Shown here one piece after another: positions 7,479 to 17,596 of a stretch of DNA of 61,585 nucleotides. The DNA is taken from the NCBI GenBank assembly GCA_016929595.1, contig JAFGIN010000038.1:1-61585 (forward strand). The letters are read 5' to 3'. Position 1 is the first letter of the stretch. Each line of letters opens with the position of its first letter. Position numbers and translations under genes: made by a program. Source of the stretch: Chitinispirillaceae bacterium. Lineage in GTDB: Bacteria; Fibrobacterota; Chitinivibrionia; Chitinivibrionales; Chitinispirillaceae. The notes below the pieces were generated by a model that saw only the letters and a list, made by a program, of their open reading frames with translations, was not told where the DNA came from and made no database searches.

Positions 7479-10103
7479 TCATCTCTGCATAGTTGCCAGA
7501 GACCGCACAAACAGTCTCTTTCCATCGAAATATCGAATGATGCAGAGTCCTGATGCCATGCGGTTGTCCATCACAAGATCTGTTTTTCCTGAACCTGATA
7601 ATCGGATCTGATGAGTGAGACTGCATTGAACTTTTCCATTCAGGTCAAACACTTCAAACCTAGCTTTTGACGGGTCCACAACTGTTACTGTGTAACTGAT
7701 CCTGCCATCCTTTCGAGTGAATTTCAGATGTTCATCAACACGGTTCAGCATCGGTTGGAAAACGACGGGTGCAGTTGTCGAATCATAAATTTTAAGACTG
7801 ACGTTGTCAATGTACACCGGTAATGAATCCAGTCCGCAGTTAAAAGTGATACGGGCACTCAGATCTGATGTTTTTTGTATTAAAAAATGATATTTAAAAT
7901 GTTTCATTTCAGCTGTCAAACTGCAACTTTCAGCAGTCCCCATGTAGGAAGAGTAATCTCCGCCGTTTTTAGCAACATCAGCATAAATAGTCCTTGCACC
8001 ATCACTCCTCGCATCGAACTGGAAGACATATTCTCTACCCTCATAAAGAGGTATATTGTTCTGAACTAATTGTACCGACCATGTTTCTGTGCCCGGATCT
8101 GTAATCGTCAGTACACATACACCATTCTTTAATAGTCTGGTCGATCCAGCCGGACGGTTCCATTCTCTACTTATTGTTTTTGAAAAATCGCCATTTATGA
8201 CGAGATCTCCTGCATTCCCAAACAATGCGGTCACTTTCATATCACGCGATACTGCCAGCGTAAATGCCGTATCAGTACTTAAAATACCACCCATGCCGAG
8301 CCAACCAAAAAAGAGTTGCTTTTCACGAGGTATAGCAGAAAACAGTATTGAGTCACCAGCAGAATAGATTAATTTTTCAGGATTGACGGTAACAGATCCA
8401 TCCCCCTGAACCGTTGAAATAACATAATAATCCTCTTTGACAACAGGACATTCATTCACCCCAAAGATCTTATTAAGTGCGGCCAGAAGTCCGCTCAGAG
8501 GAGCATTCCAGTTGATTGCAACTTCATTCTTATCATAAGCTCCTTCATCATCTGTATATTCTGAAGGAGAACCGTTTGGACCACCCATCAGAAATCCTGG
8601 AATTGGATCAGCAACTGTATCTGCCATGGACTGACGATGATGCGGATGTTCGGAGCGATATATTCCATACCCAGTGACAAATGATATGGCAGGTGCATTC
8701 TTACCAAGAAGATAATCTGCAATCTCTGCCGCTCCACGGGCATAAGCTGTATCATTAGTTACTTTAAAGGCTGCAAGCAAAAACAATGCGGCATTTGCAA
8801 ATACACCATTTGACCCCCAGTAATAGTAGTTTGCTGAGGGTATCCTGAATGCATGAGCTGCAATCTGTTTCAGATAGGTATCAGCCATATTCTTTATCTC
8901 GGCTCTTACCGTTGCCAGACTTTGACTGTCCAGATTACCGGCGATAGTTCCCAGAGATAGAGGCGCTAAATATCCTGGCTCCTTCCAGCTTGCCGGATAT
9001 GAGTAATAAAGCTCATCGATTTTTACACTATCTCTATAAACCTGCTCTCCGGTAGTAATAAACAATTCCGATGCAGCCCATAGAAACTCATCCTCAAGCT
9101 CATCATCTTCATAAACACCAGTATTGATTCCTGATGGATTTTCCAGAACATACTCCTCAGGATGAACTGTGGCCCATGCATACGCTAACTTTGCACGCGC
9201 AATACAGGTATCAGAATACTCTTCCAGACCAATGATTTTTTTGTATACCCTCGCGGCCATCGCCATCACTGCAGCGAAATTGAGCGTGGCGGATGTTGAT
9301 TTTCCTATGAAATACCTTTTGGCAACATCCTTTTCAGGCATTACAATTCCGGCATGTCGCAATGTAGTCAACTTGTGAAACACCCCGCCATCGTCATCCT
9401 GCATTGTCAACAACCAGTCAAGTTCATATTTGATCTCATCAAGCAGATCATCAATACCATTTTTTGATTCCGGAATATTGAGAATCGAATCTCCAAAATA
9501 TTCTCCAAAGTTTTCATGGAAAAAGAACATATTACCTAAAGTTACACCAGCATTGACAACATACTTCCCGAAATCACCGGCATCATACCAACCTCCGGGT
9601 GATGATGCCGTACCTGAATCGTGACCTGAAGACGCATGAAAATAACAGAGGGTGTCGGGATGCGCTGTTTCTCGTGCAAACCGTCCCCCATATTTCTCCT
9701 CAATCTGCATAGATGCTCTCTGGTAATAAAAGGTCTTTAAAGATGCAAGTGAAGCTTCATAAAAAACATTGGCTCGAATATGTATCGGCATTGAAATTCC
9801 AATGTCCGTTATTTTCATCCAGTATGTTCCTATCTTTGTAAAGCTGCTAAAATCAGCCAGCTTTGTCGAATCTCCAATTCGGGACCACCTGATTGCTTTT
9901 GAAAGAGATCCACTGTAAACAATTTCACCGTTTGCATTAACAAGCACAAAAGTTGAATCACCGGTTCGCATTATCGGTACAATTTTATTGGCCTGAGGAT
10001 AATACCCCAATTGATTGATCCTGAAATTATCCGCCGATCCCAATGCAAAAGCCCATACACCGGTTATCAGTAAAATAATCCTGCGTATATATTTACCCAT
10101 CAT
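7479..10103 (-). CDS. Secreted multidomain glycoside hydrolase family 9 enzyme with CBM and sorting domain
   Basis: An 874-residue endoglucanase-type enzyme. Order: signal peptide (1-23); Ig-like N-terminal domain of GH9 (about 24-110, FRINQLGYYPQANK); GH9 catalytic domain (about 112-550) with DAGD at 174-177, HPHHR at 486-490 and the acid Glu527 in NEVAINWNAP; a beta repeat-like spacer (about 558-632, TVQGDGSVTVNPE); a carbohydrate-binding, CBM4/9-like beta-sandwich (about 635-780, VINGDFSKTISREWN...VYIDNVSLKIYD); and a C-terminal T9SS-like sorting module (about 795-874, FEVFDLNGKVQ...GLCIIRYFDGKR). It likely acts on beta-1,4-glucan or xyloglucan outside the cell; exact substrate is not readable. 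Two adjacent ATGs follow GGGAG; either may be the start. Confidence 0.92.
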   Translation of the reverse strand: MMGKYIRRIILLITGVWAFALGSADNFRINQLGYYPQANKIVPIMRTGDSTFVLVNANGEIVYSGSLSKAIRWSRIGDSTKLADFSSFTKIGTYWMKITDIGISMPIHIRANVFYEASLASLKTFYYQRASMQIEEKYGGRFARETAHPDTLCYFHASSGHDSGTASSPGGWYDAGDFGKYVVNAGVTLGNMFFFHENFGEYFGDSILNIPESKNGIDDLLDEIKYELDWLLTMQDDDGGVFHKLTTLRHAGIVMPEKDVAKRYFIGKSTSATLNFAAVMAMAARVYKKIIGLEEYSDTCIARAKLAYAWATVHPEEYVLENPSGINTGVYEDDELEDEFLWAASELFITTGEQVYRDSVKIDELYYSYPASWKEPGYLAPLSLGTIAGNLDSQSLATVRAEIKNMADTYLKQIAAHAFRIPSANYYYWGSNGVFANAALFLLAAFKVTNDTAYARGAAEIADYLLGKNAPAISFVTGYGIYRSEHPHHRQSMADTVADPIPGFLMGGPNGSPSEYTDDEGAYDKNEVAINWNAPLSGLLAALNKIFGVNECPVVKEDYYVISTVQGDGSVTVNPEKLIYSAGDSILFSAIPREKQLFFGWLGMGGILSTDTAFTLAVSRDMKVTALFGNAGDLVINGDFSKTISREWNRPAGSTRLLKNGVCVLTITDPGTETWSVQLVQNNIPLYEGREYVFQFDARSDGARTIYADVAKNGGDYSSYMGTAESCSLTAEMKHFKYHFLIQKTSDLSARITFNCGLDSLPVYIDNVSLKIYDSTTAPVVFQPMLNRVDEHLKFTRKDGRISYTVTVVDPSKARFEVFDLNGKVQCSLTHQIRLSGSGKTDLVMDNRMASGLCIIRYFDGKRLFVRSLATMQR

Positions 10104-10641
10104 TGTTATTCACTCCCGTTTGTTGTTATTGTCATGTGTCGGTTCTCTCTGTTTAGTGTAATCTATAAGGAAAAAGTTTTACCAGCCGCCATCGATTTAA
10201 TGTACCTCATTAAACATCTCTTATATCTTCATCATGGAATGGTGATACTTCTACTCTTTTGCATTAAAGGACATTCCACAGATAAGTGTGTCACTCTCAT
10301 TATGGGTATTTCGATTGGAATTGAATGAATTATTGCTGTCACCTCAGCGGGAAGTTATGAGCCTGATAATGCATTGCAATCATTTCCCGGGAGTCTTGAA
10401 ATAGAATTTTCTTTAATCAGTTGCCATTTTTGCCCGGACATTCTAACCTGAAAATTTTAGCTGCCACTTTACCGCATCATGCAGAATTATTCATTATAAT
10501 TCATTTTAAATCAATAAATTGTCTCAGCGGTTCTGTGAGATTCCAAAAGAGATCAATTGATGGTTGGATCGTGCCTGATCAATATCTATTTTTAGAGGTT
10601 ACAGTTTTTTTATTCAGCAATTATCAGGAAGATTGAATTTC
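10104..10641. other. Intergenic region between divergent GH9 and malic enzyme genes
   Basis: About 540 bp between divergent genes, so it must hold both promoters. It is AT-rich. Two short plus-strand open frames here lack ribosome sites and family similarity and are not called. No riboswitch or clear operator was recognised. Confidence 0.4.
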
Positions 10642-11916
10642 ATGAAACAAAAAGCACTTGATTATCACAGCCAGGGTCGAAGGGGAAAAATTGAGGTAAT
10701 CTCTTCAAAACCATGTAACACACAAAACGACCTCTCTATGGCATATACTCCGGGAGTTTCAGAACCATGCCGGGAGATAGTCGCAGATCCTGAAGCTGTT
10801 TACAAATATACAGCACGGGGAAATCTTGTTGCAGTCATTTCAAACGGTACTGCTGTTTTAGGGCTTGGAAACATCGGGCCGCTTGCCGGCAAACCGGTTA
10901 TGGAGGGTAAGGGAATTCTTTTTAAAAGGTTTGCAGACATCGATGTTTTTGATCTCGAACTTGATGCAAATGATCCCAATGATGTAATAAAAATTGTCCA
11001 GGCATTGGAACCAACCTTTGGAGGCATCAATCTGGAGGATATCAAAGCTCCTGAGTGCTTTTACATAGAAGAAGAACTCAAAAAAAGGATGAACATTCCT
11101 GTATTTCATGATGACCAGCATGGTACGGCGATTATTTCCGGAGCAGCTCTTATCAATGCTGTCAAACTCCAGAACAAAAAACTCGATGAGGTCAGGATTG
11201 TCTTTTCCGGGGCTGGTGCAGCCGCGATATCATGCGCAAACCATTATATCCGATTGGGAGTTAAACGCGAAAACTGTCTGCTTGTCGATAGCAAGGGTGT
11301 CGTTTACAAAGGTAGAAGTGATGGAATGAACAAATATAAAGAACCATTCGCAGCAGAAACATCGAAAAGGACCCTGCGTGAGGCAATGGAGGGTGCAGAT
11401 GTTTTTGCAGGGCTGAGTCAGGGTGGCCTTGTCGATCAGGCAATGGTTAAAAACATGGCAGACCGTCCGGTCGTTTTTGCCTTGGCCAACCCCGATCCCG
11501 AAATCAGTTACCCTGATGCATGTGCCGCCAGAAATGACCTGATCATGGCAACGGGCCGTTCTGATTTTCCAAACCAGGTAAATAATGTCCTCGGTTTTCC
11601 GTTTATATTCAGAGGCGCACTCGATGTCCACGCTTTGACAATTAATGAAGAAATGAAAATCGCTGCAACCAATGCACTGGCAAGCCTTGCTCAACGTGGA
11701 GCAGTGCCGAAGGAGGTGCTTGACGCATACGGATTACAGACCCTTGATTTTGGACCTGAATATATTATTCCCAAGCCAATGGATCCACGAGTCCTTGTGG
11801 AGGTTAGTTTTGCAGTTGCCAAAGCAGCCATTGAAAGCGGAAGTGCCAGAAAAACGGTCGATCTCGACAAATACAAATCACAACTGGAACAGGTTTCCAG
11901 AACATTGAGAAAATAG
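10642..11916 (+). CDS. maeB: NAD(P)-dependent malic enzyme
   Basis: Converts malate to pyruvate and CO2 with reduction of NAD(P). About 424 residues, the short bacterial form without the phosphotransacetylase-like domain of long MaeB. Motifs: [33 protein letters not shown], the substrate block [24 protein letters not shown], Rossmann loop [12 protein letters not shown], and [13 protein letters not shown] 10642 with AGGAAG ten bases upstream is preferred to an in-frame TTG nine bases earlier. The stop directly touches the fumarase start, so malate formed by fumarase and its decarboxylation are encoded as one unit. Confidence 0.93.
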   Translation: MKQKALDYHSQGRRGKIEVISSKPCNTQNDLSMAYTPGVSEPCREIVADPEAVYKYTARGNLVAVISNGTAVLGLGNIGPLAGKPVMEGKGILFKRFADIDVFDLELDANDPNDVIKIVQALEPTFGGINLEDIKAPECFYIEEELKKRMNIPVFHDDQHGTAIISGAALINAVKLQNKKLDEVRIVFSGAGAAAISCANHYIRLGVKRENCLLVDSKGVVYKGRSDGMNKYKEPFAAETSKRTLREAMEGADVFAGLSQGGLVDQAMVKNMADRPVVFALANPDPEISYPDACAARNDLIMATGRSDFPNQVNNVLGFPFIFRGALDVHALTINEEMKIAATNALASLAQRGAVPKEVLDAYGLQTLDFGPEYIIPKPMDPRVLVEVSFAVAKAAIESGSARKTVDLDKYKSQLEQVSRTLRK

Positions 11917-12762
11917 ATGAGAGAAATTCATTGTAACACAATAGTCGAATCGGTGCGGCAGATCGCGATTAAAGCCGCATTCGACCTTCCGGATGATGTG
12001 CTCGGCAAACTGATAGAACTAAGCTCAAAAGAGGATTCTCCAACGGGCACCGTAATTCTCCGTCAGATCATCGACAACGCACATATTGCTCAAAAGGAAA
12101 GACTGCCAATTTGTCAGGATACCGGAACAGCAGTATTGTTTGTTGAGATTGGAAATGAGATTGTTATTACCGGTGGTTTATTGCCGGATGCTCTCAATGA
12201 GGGAATCAGACAGGGGTACACCCAGGGGTATCTGCGTAAATCCATCGTTAGCGATCCTCTTTTTGAACGATCAAATACAAAAGATAACACTCCGGCGTCG
12301 GTGTACTACGAATATGTAAAAGGTGACAAGCTAAAAATTACCATTCTCTCCAAAGGCGGCGGATGTGAAAACATGAGCAGTCTTGCCATGATGAAACCAT
12401 CTGATGGCAGGGAAGGTATTATCCGGTTTATCGTATCTTCAATTGTAAATGCCGGAGGTAATCCATGTCCACCCGTAATCGCTGGTATTGGCATCGGTGG
12501 AACTGCTGATAAAGCATGCTATCTGGCAAAGAAAGCACTACTCAGACCTGTTGGCAGTATTCATGAAAATCAGCAATATGCAGATCTTGAACGGGAGCTC
12601 CTTTCAGAAATTAACAAAAGCGGTGTCGGCCCTCAGGGTTTTGGAGGCTATGCAACAGCACTTGCAGTGCATATCGAAACAGCACCCTGCCATATAGCAT
12701 CCATGCCTGTGGCGTTAAACCTTAATTGCCATGCAGCCCGGCAGGCAACGGTAATAATCTAA
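11917..12762 (+). CDS. Class I fumarate hydratase, alpha subunit
   Basis: Large (N-terminal) half of the oxygen-sensitive 4Fe-4S fumarase/tartrate dehydratase family, 281 residues, interconverting fumarate and malate. Cysteines that suit the cluster are in LPICQDTGTAVLF, SKGGGCENMS and AGGNPCPPVIAGIGIGG. ATG abuts the malic-enzyme TAG with no gap, so expression should be coupled. Two-subunit enzymes of this type are usual in anaerobes. L-tartrate dehydratase (TtdA) is the alternative; the malic enzyme neighbour favours fumarase. Confidence 0.9.
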   Translation: MREIHCNTIVESVRQIAIKAAFDLPDDVLGKLIELSSKEDSPTGTVILRQIIDNAHIAQKERLPICQDTGTAVLFVEIGNEIVITGGLLPDALNEGIRQGYTQGYLRKSIVSDPLFERSNTKDNTPASVYYEYVKGDKLKITILSKGGGCENMSSLAMMKPSDGREGIIRFIVSSIVNAGGNPCPPVIAGIGIGGTADKACYLAKKALLRPVGSIHENQQYADLERELLSEINKSGVGPQGFGGYATALAVHIETAPCHIASMPVALNLNCHAARQATVII

Positions 12763-12775
12763 GAGAGAAGGTGCT

Positions 12776-13345
12776 ATGATACAATTAACAACTCAGGTAA
12801 CACAGTCGCAATTATCATCTCTTAATTCTGGTGACCAGGTACTTCTCAGCGGTATCATTTACACCGCCAGGGATGCCGCTCACAAACGTTTTGAACAGGC
12901 GTTTTTAGAAAAAAAGGAACTGCCCGTTGATTTACGCGGTCAGATTCTTTACTACACAGGTCCATCCCCTGCCCCGCCGGGAAAAATAATCGGCAGTGCC
13001 GGTCCGACAACCAGTTCACGAATGGATACATACACACCAGAGTTACTTGCTTCCACAGGCCTTGCCGCAATGATTGGCAAAGGGAACAGATCCCCGGCAG
13101 TTATCGAGGCTATGGTAAAATCCGGATGTGTCTATTTTGCGGCAGTTGGCGGCGCAGGAGCACTCCTTTCAAAGCATATCATCGCTTCCGAAATCATCTG
13201 CTACGAGGATCTGGGAGCTGAAGCTGTTCATAAACTGACGGTCAAAGATTTCCCTCTTATTGTCGCTATCGACAGCAAAGGTGTAAACCTTTACCAGAAG
13301 GGTCCGGAAGAATACAGAAAAAATCTGTCAATTAAAGGTATTTGA
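12776..13345 (+). CDS. Class I fumarate hydratase, beta subunit
   Basis: Small (C-terminal) partner of the class I fumarase, 189 residues. Typical blocks: GDQVLLSGIIYTARDAAHKRF, YYTGPSPAPPGKIIGSAGPTTSSRMD, MIGKGNRS, and AAVGGAGALL followed by EDLGAEAVHKLTVKDFP. It starts 13 bp after the alpha subunit with GAGAGAAGG upstream. Together the two form one active enzyme. Confidence 0.9.
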   Translation: MIQLTTQVTQSQLSSLNSGDQVLLSGIIYTARDAAHKRFEQAFLEKKELPVDLRGQILYYTGPSPAPPGKIIGSAGPTTSSRMDTYTPELLASTGLAAMIGKGNRSPAVIEAMVKSGCVYFAAVGGAGALLSKHIIASEIICYEDLGAEAVHKLTVKDFPLIVAIDSKGVNLYQKGPEEYRKNLSIKGI

Positions 13346-13366
13346 ATATATTACCAGGGAGAAACG

Positions 13367-14560
13367 ATGTCTGAAGTAGCAATTGGAGATAAAACCTATT
13401 GGGTAGGTGTAAACGACCGTACAACAGACCTTTTTGAAGGTCTCTGGCCGATCGAAGGCATTGGTGTATCATATAATTCCTATATCATCAAGGATACAAA
13501 AAATGTTCTCATCGACCTTGCAAAAGCAATCAAGACCGATGATTTTTTCGATCAGGTCACAAATATCATCGACCTGGATAAGCTCGATTACATTATTATC
13601 AATCACATGGAACCCGATCATACCGGTGTTATCAAAACACTGCGCATGGTTGCTAAAAACGCCGAAATCCTCTGCACCCCTAAAGCTGTCAACATGCTCA
13701 GAGAGTTTTACGGGATTTCTGATGGTATTCGTGCCGTAAAGGATGGAGAAACATTATCAACGGGTAATCACCAGTTGCAGTTTTATCATGTACCATTCGT
13801 GCACTGGCCCGAAACCATGGTCACCTTCGATGCAACGACCAATGTGCTTTTTTCATGTGATGCGTTTGGCGGCTATGGCGCTTTTCAAGGTACCATTTTC
13901 GATGATGAATGCACGCAGCTTGACTTTTACACCAAAGAATCACTCCGTTACTATTCCAATATCGTTGCAAAATTTTCAAACTCTGTGCTCAATGCAATAA
14001 ACAAGCTCAGCGGACTCACGATCAAAACGATCGCTCCATCACACGGTCTTCTGTGGCGTAAAGACCCGGGAAAAATCGTTCAGCTCTACAAAAAATGGGC
14101 TGAGTATAGCACAAGCGGTGGAGAGAAAGGGGTAACACTCCTTTACGGATCAATGTACGGTAACACGGAAACAATGATGAATGCTGTAGCTCAGGGAATC
14201 AGCGATGGCGGGATTCATCCGGAAATTTATGATGTCGCAAGAACACATGTCAGTTACATGCTTCCCTCACTGTGGAAAAACAAAGGTGTGGTAATCGGTG
14301 CTCCAACCTACGAAGTATCTCTTTTTCCCTACATGCAGGCAGCACTTGAAAAAGCAAAACTTAAAACTGTCAAAAATAAAAAAGCAATCTACTTTGGCAG
14401 TTACGGCTGGAGCAAAGGGGCGCTTAAAAAAGTTAACGAAATCACAGAGGGATTAAAATGGGAGATTCTTGAAGGCCTTGAATTTCCAGGCCAGGTAACA
14501 CCTGAACTATACAAACAGGGATACGAAATGGGAAAGAGATTTGCTCGGTCAATTGAATAA
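13367..14560 (+). CDS. Flavodiiron protein (FprA-type)
   Basis: Reduces O2 to water and/or NO to N2O in anaerobes. 397 residues: metallo-beta-lactamase-like diiron domain with His80, Glu82, Asp84 and His85 (NHMEPDHTG), His146 (FVHWPETM), Asp165 (SCDAFG) and His226 (APSHGLLWR), then a flavodoxin domain from about 255 (TLLYGSMYGNTETM) to the end. All diiron ligands are present. It has no rubredoxin or flavin-reductase extension, so an external electron donor is needed. It lies 21 bp after the fumarase beta gene behind AGGGAGA and may protect that oxygen-labile enzyme; this is inference from the operon. Confidence 0.93.
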   Translation: MSEVAIGDKTYWVGVNDRTTDLFEGLWPIEGIGVSYNSYIIKDTKNVLIDLAKAIKTDDFFDQVTNIIDLDKLDYIIINHMEPDHTGVIKTLRMVAKNAEILCTPKAVNMLREFYGISDGIRAVKDGETLSTGNHQLQFYHVPFVHWPETMVTFDATTNVLFSCDAFGGYGAFQGTIFDDECTQLDFYTKESLRYYSNIVAKFSNSVLNAINKLSGLTIKTIAPSHGLLWRKDPGKIVQLYKKWAEYSTSGGEKGVTLLYGSMYGNTETMMNAVAQGISDGGIHPEIYDVARTHVSYMLPSLWKNKGVVIGAPTYEVSLFPYMQAALEKAKLKTVKNKKAIYFGSYGWSKGALKKVNEITEGLKWEILEGLEFPGQVTPELYKQGYEMGKRFARSIE

Positions 14561-14640
14561 CAGTCACCCTGGTGTCAGCATTTGCCTGCTGAAGTCTCAA
14601 TTTTCCTTAATTGAAGGGTGGTTATGCGGCGGCAGAAGGT

Positions 14641-14751
14641 TATCGGGGTCGCTGTCGGCATCGGAATCGGGATCGATCCTCAATTAATGCGCATTTCGAT
14701 ACCGATACCGATACCGATACCGAAATGAAAAAATTTGTATTGTATTATGAG
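14641..14751. repeat. Dispersed hairpin repeat, copy A (CGATACC/GGTATCG type)
   Basis: A G-rich arm (TATCGGGGTCGCTGTCGGCA, continuing to GATCGAT) faces a C-rich arm of four CGATAC units, separated by CTCAATTAATGCGC. The two arms can fold into a long stem. The same element, including the trailing TTGTATTGTATTAT-like tail, recurs at 38640-38730. It lies between convergent genes. Confidence 0.8.
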
Positions 14752-14762
14752 ACTATTTAGAT

Positions 14763-15296
14763 TTAAAAATCACTTTCTCTGGGTGCCTTGGAGGATTTAC
14801 CACCCTGAAGATTTTTCCATACATTAGTGATGTCAGCTTCACCACTGAAATACTCCTCCTGATCCCGGATGTTGAATACTTCATTGTATTTTGAAATCAT
14901 AAGTTTATCGGAATCAGGATACACGACGATATCCAATTCATAAAAAGTCTTTACATCAAAATAGGTACATGCATCACTGGTATGGTTAAGAAACTGATGC
15001 GCTCCCTGTTCACCGGTTTCAAAGAAAAGAACATCCCCGGTATTGACAATTTGAAAACCATTTTTTGTCCTGACAGTCATCGAACCGCAGATAATATACA
15101 TTGCCTCTTCAGCAGATCGATGATAATGATACGGAAAGGAATACTCACCTGGAGGAAGCTTTCTGATGTCAAATACAAGATGTCTGGAATCAGCCTGTTT
15201 ACAAAGATACGGCAGAGCTGTCAACAACCCGAATGGCTCTCTGTTGAATGGGCCACTAGCAAAATTCAGTTCATTAGAATGAAAAATTTTTGGCAT
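14763..15296 (-). CDS. Cupin-domain protein
   Basis: About 177 residues with a single cupin beta-barrel: FPYHYHRSAEEAMYIICGSMTVRT and GDVLFFETGEQGAHQF form the two cupin motifs, with His/His/Glu and His as likely metal ligands. Such small proteins include sugar isomerases and dioxygenases, but also binding proteins; no activity can be assigned. ATG 15296 is chosen for AGGAAGGA eight bases before it; the open frame extends 12 codons upstream. Followed upstream by an Rrf2 regulator on the same strand after 140 bp. Confidence 0.7.
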   Translation of the reverse strand: MPKIFHSNELNFASGPFNREPFGLLTALPYLCKQADSRHLVFDIRKLPPGEYSFPYHYHRSAEEAMYIICGSMTVRTKNGFQIVNTGDVLFFETGEQGAHQFLNHTSDACTYFDVKTFYELDIVVYPDSDKLMISKYNEVFNIRDQEEYFSGEADITNVWKNLQGGKSSKAPRESDF

Positions 15297-15436
15297 CCCG
15301 CTTTCCTTCCTGGATTCCTGAAGGGTTAACACTCGTCGTATAAAACATTATTCCGGCGATTACTTTATTCATGATAAGCGAGGTATCCCCACCTCTTGTT
15401 AATTGATTCAGAAACCGAATCCGTAAAACAAAAATC

Positions 15437-15865
15437 CTATATGCTGTAATCACCCTGCTCTTTTTCCATGTCAAGAAGTAACTGTAGTGAAGTAGACTTT
15501 AGTTTATTAACCTGAATTTCGTTAAAGCTCATCCAGAATTTTCTCGAAACGCAATTTTCTGTACGGACACACTGTTCACTGTTTTCTATGCAATGTATAG
15601 GCTCAACAGGCCCTTCAAGTGCAGTTACCACATCATACATGGTTATTTTTTCAGGAGAATCCATAAGTGAAAACCCTCCGTTAGCACCTCTGATAGTCCT
15701 GATAAGATTCCTGGATTTCAGGGAAATGAGAATGTTTTCAAGGTAACTCGATGAAATACCCTCCCGTTTAGCAATTTCATCCCTCTTTAAAGGTCCTTTT
15801 GAATAATTTCTGGCCAGTTCAATCATCGCCCTGGTTCCATATCTGCAGCGGGTAGATAGTTTCAT
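15437..15865 (-). CDS. Rrf2-family iron-sulfur transcriptional regulator
   Basis: A 142-residue winged-helix regulator. The N-terminal MKLSTRCRYGTRAMIELA and the recognition region ISSSYLENILISLKSRNLIRTIRGANGGF are classic Rrf2/IscR. Cys92, Cys99 and Cys105 match the spacing of IscR's cluster ligands, so it probably senses iron-sulfur status, oxygen or NO. No isc/suf genes lie in the window. Its nearest partners are the cupin gene and, across a convergent boundary, the flavodiiron/fumarase operon, which would be a sensible target (inference). Confidence 0.88.
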   Translation of the reverse strand: MKLSTRCRYGTRAMIELARNYSKGPLKRDEIAKREGISSSYLENILISLKSRNLIRTIRGANGGFSLMDSPEKITMYDVVTALEGPVEPIHCIENSEQCVRTENCVSRKFWMSFNEIQVNKLKSTSLQLLLDMEKEQGDYSI

Positions 15866-16010
15866 TGTAGTGGACAGCCCTCATCATTAAAGTAATTCAG
15901 ACTTTCTGAATGTTCCATTTTTCAGGGTAAAAACAGAATAGTAAGTAAGTTGATCAACATTATGTAATATACCTGAAAAAAGCTACAAATTCAACCATTA
16001 TTTTTCTGTA

Positions 16011-17573
16011 TTACCCCGATCTGCGTACCACCAGTGCACCATCGACTTCAATACAGCCGTCTTTTCGTCCTTTTTTTACCGTATGAGGTGCAAGGATAAA
16101 GCGTAAAATCACTGAAATGATTCCGGAATTATTGAAATCGTAGGATGTTAACTGATACTCCATTGCATCAATGGTATTGTCAAAAGAGATGACGGAGAGA
16201 TTTTCCGGAATCTTTACAGATCGTTCCTTGAGATAATCTATAGCCATAGTTGCAGTAAAATCATTTGCCATTACCCAGGCAGAAATACTCTTGTCATCCA
16301 GTGCTTTTTCGAACAGGGGTCGCATCTTTTCGTAGATTTCATTACTTGCACAATTCCACTCAGTGATATATTTGACAATGTTGTATCCTGAATTTCCGAA
16401 TTTTTTAAAGACCGTCCCGCGAGTCTCTTTTTTCCACTGAGTATATTCGCTTATCAATCCCCGTAAATCCTCATTCTGCTCGTTTTTATTGAGATAATCC
16501 CATTGGTAGGCAAATTTGTCATGAACAAACTTAAGAACACCATCTGAAAACCCTGCCCTGCTGAACATTTCATCCAATGTTATCAGTCGTCTCTTCGACC
16601 AGAGTGCTTTATGAAATGGTGAAAAAAATGCAATTTTCTGATGTTTTTTACTTAAAAGATACTGTGCAACCCTTTTTGCCGGAAGCTGTGATGCTGTCGT
16701 TGTAAAGAACTGAACGTGTCTGTTACCACGGGCACATTGTGGAATATTCCATCCGCCAACGACATCGAGTACCGCAACATTTCTGCGCAGCCGTACCAGG
16801 CGTTCAAGAACTTCCTCAGGATTACTGTCAAGATTAGCAACGATAAAAATATACCCCAGAATCGTTCGGTCCTCAAGATCATACTCTTTACTTGTTGCGC
16901 TATGGGAAAACTGCAATCGTCCAAGATTTCTGTAATGAACAACGACATCAAGCTGCACATTCATCCGGATACATTCCGATTCAACTGTTCTGAAATAATT
17001 TTTATCCTGATAATCAACCCAAATCTTACCACTTTCCCAGCCGCACCCAATCGCAACAATTCGCGCATGTCCAGTGCTACCGGTCAAGGATGGAATATAA
17101 TAACCATTACTTCTATGTTCAAGAATCTGCTCCTCGACCAGAAGCGACAGCGATTTTTTGAGCGTTGTAAATGAGACCCCGTACAAAAGCTGCATCTCTT
17201 TACATGATGGCAACTTCTCATTAGTTGTAAATCTTCCGGACACTATATCCTTATACAATTTATCGGTAATACTCTGCTGTATACCAATGTGTATTTCGTT
17301 TTCAGAAAAAGAATATGATTCACTGATAGCAACATCTGCATCCACTGTTCTATTTCTCTCACTGTCCAGTGCAAACCGATTTCCATCAGGTCCATTGGTA
17401 ATCTGCCCGGATTCAGTCAGCAATTTCACGGTTTTCCACATTGTTACAAATGATACACCGGATGATTTCGCAAGCATTCGAATCGAAGGGAGTAGCCCAT
17501 CGCAGCACTTCGGTCGCACGATATTTAACAAAAAATCAGTTGCTCGTTTGATACCAGGTTTCTGTTTTTCCAT
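16011..17573 (-). CDS. Double winged-helix GntR / LacI-type sensor regulator of the xylose locus
   Basis: About 520 residues. Two GntR-type winged-helix segments occur in tandem: about 8-70 (LLPSIRMLAKSSGVSFVTMW) and about 100-160 (KLPSCKEMQLLYGVSFTTLK). A LacI/periplasmic-binding-like domain follows (about 170-515), with IAFFSPFHKALWSKRRL, AWVMANDFTATMAIDYL and PENLSVISFDN. GntR-LacI fusions such as AraR have one wHTH; two are unusual. It is divergent from xylB, so it most likely controls the xylose genes with a sugar effector (inference). ATG 17573 has GGGAG five bases upstream; another ATG lies four codons earlier. Confidence 0.8.
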   Translation of the reverse strand: MEKQKPGIKRATDFLLNIVRPKCCDGLLPSIRMLAKSSGVSFVTMWKTVKLLTESGQITNGPDGNRFALDSERNRTVDADVAISESYSFSENEIHIGIQQSITDKLYKDIVSGRFTTNEKLPSCKEMQLLYGVSFTTLKKSLSLLVEEQILEHRSNGYYIPSLTGSTGHARIVAIGCGWESGKIWVDYQDKNYFRTVESECIRMNVQLDVVVHYRNLGRLQFSHSATSKEYDLEDRTILGYIFIVANLDSNPEEVLERLVRLRRNVAVLDVVGGWNIPQCARGNRHVQFFTTTASQLPAKRVAQYLLSKKHQKIAFFSPFHKALWSKRRLITLDEMFSRAGFSDGVLKFVHDKFAYQWDYLNKNEQNEDLRGLISEYTQWKKETRGTVFKKFGNSGYNIVKYITEWNCASNEIYEKMRPLFEKALDDKSISAWVMANDFTATMAIDYLKERSVKIPENLSVISFDNTIDAMEYQLTSYDFNNSGIISVILRFILAPHTVKKGRKDGCIEVDGALVVRRSG

Positions 17574-17596
17574 TTCCGCTCCCATTTTGATATATA

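Noticed and set aside
11230-11694. 154-codon minus-strand open frame
   Set aside because: Antisense to the malic enzyme, Cys/His-rich by chance, no ribosome site.
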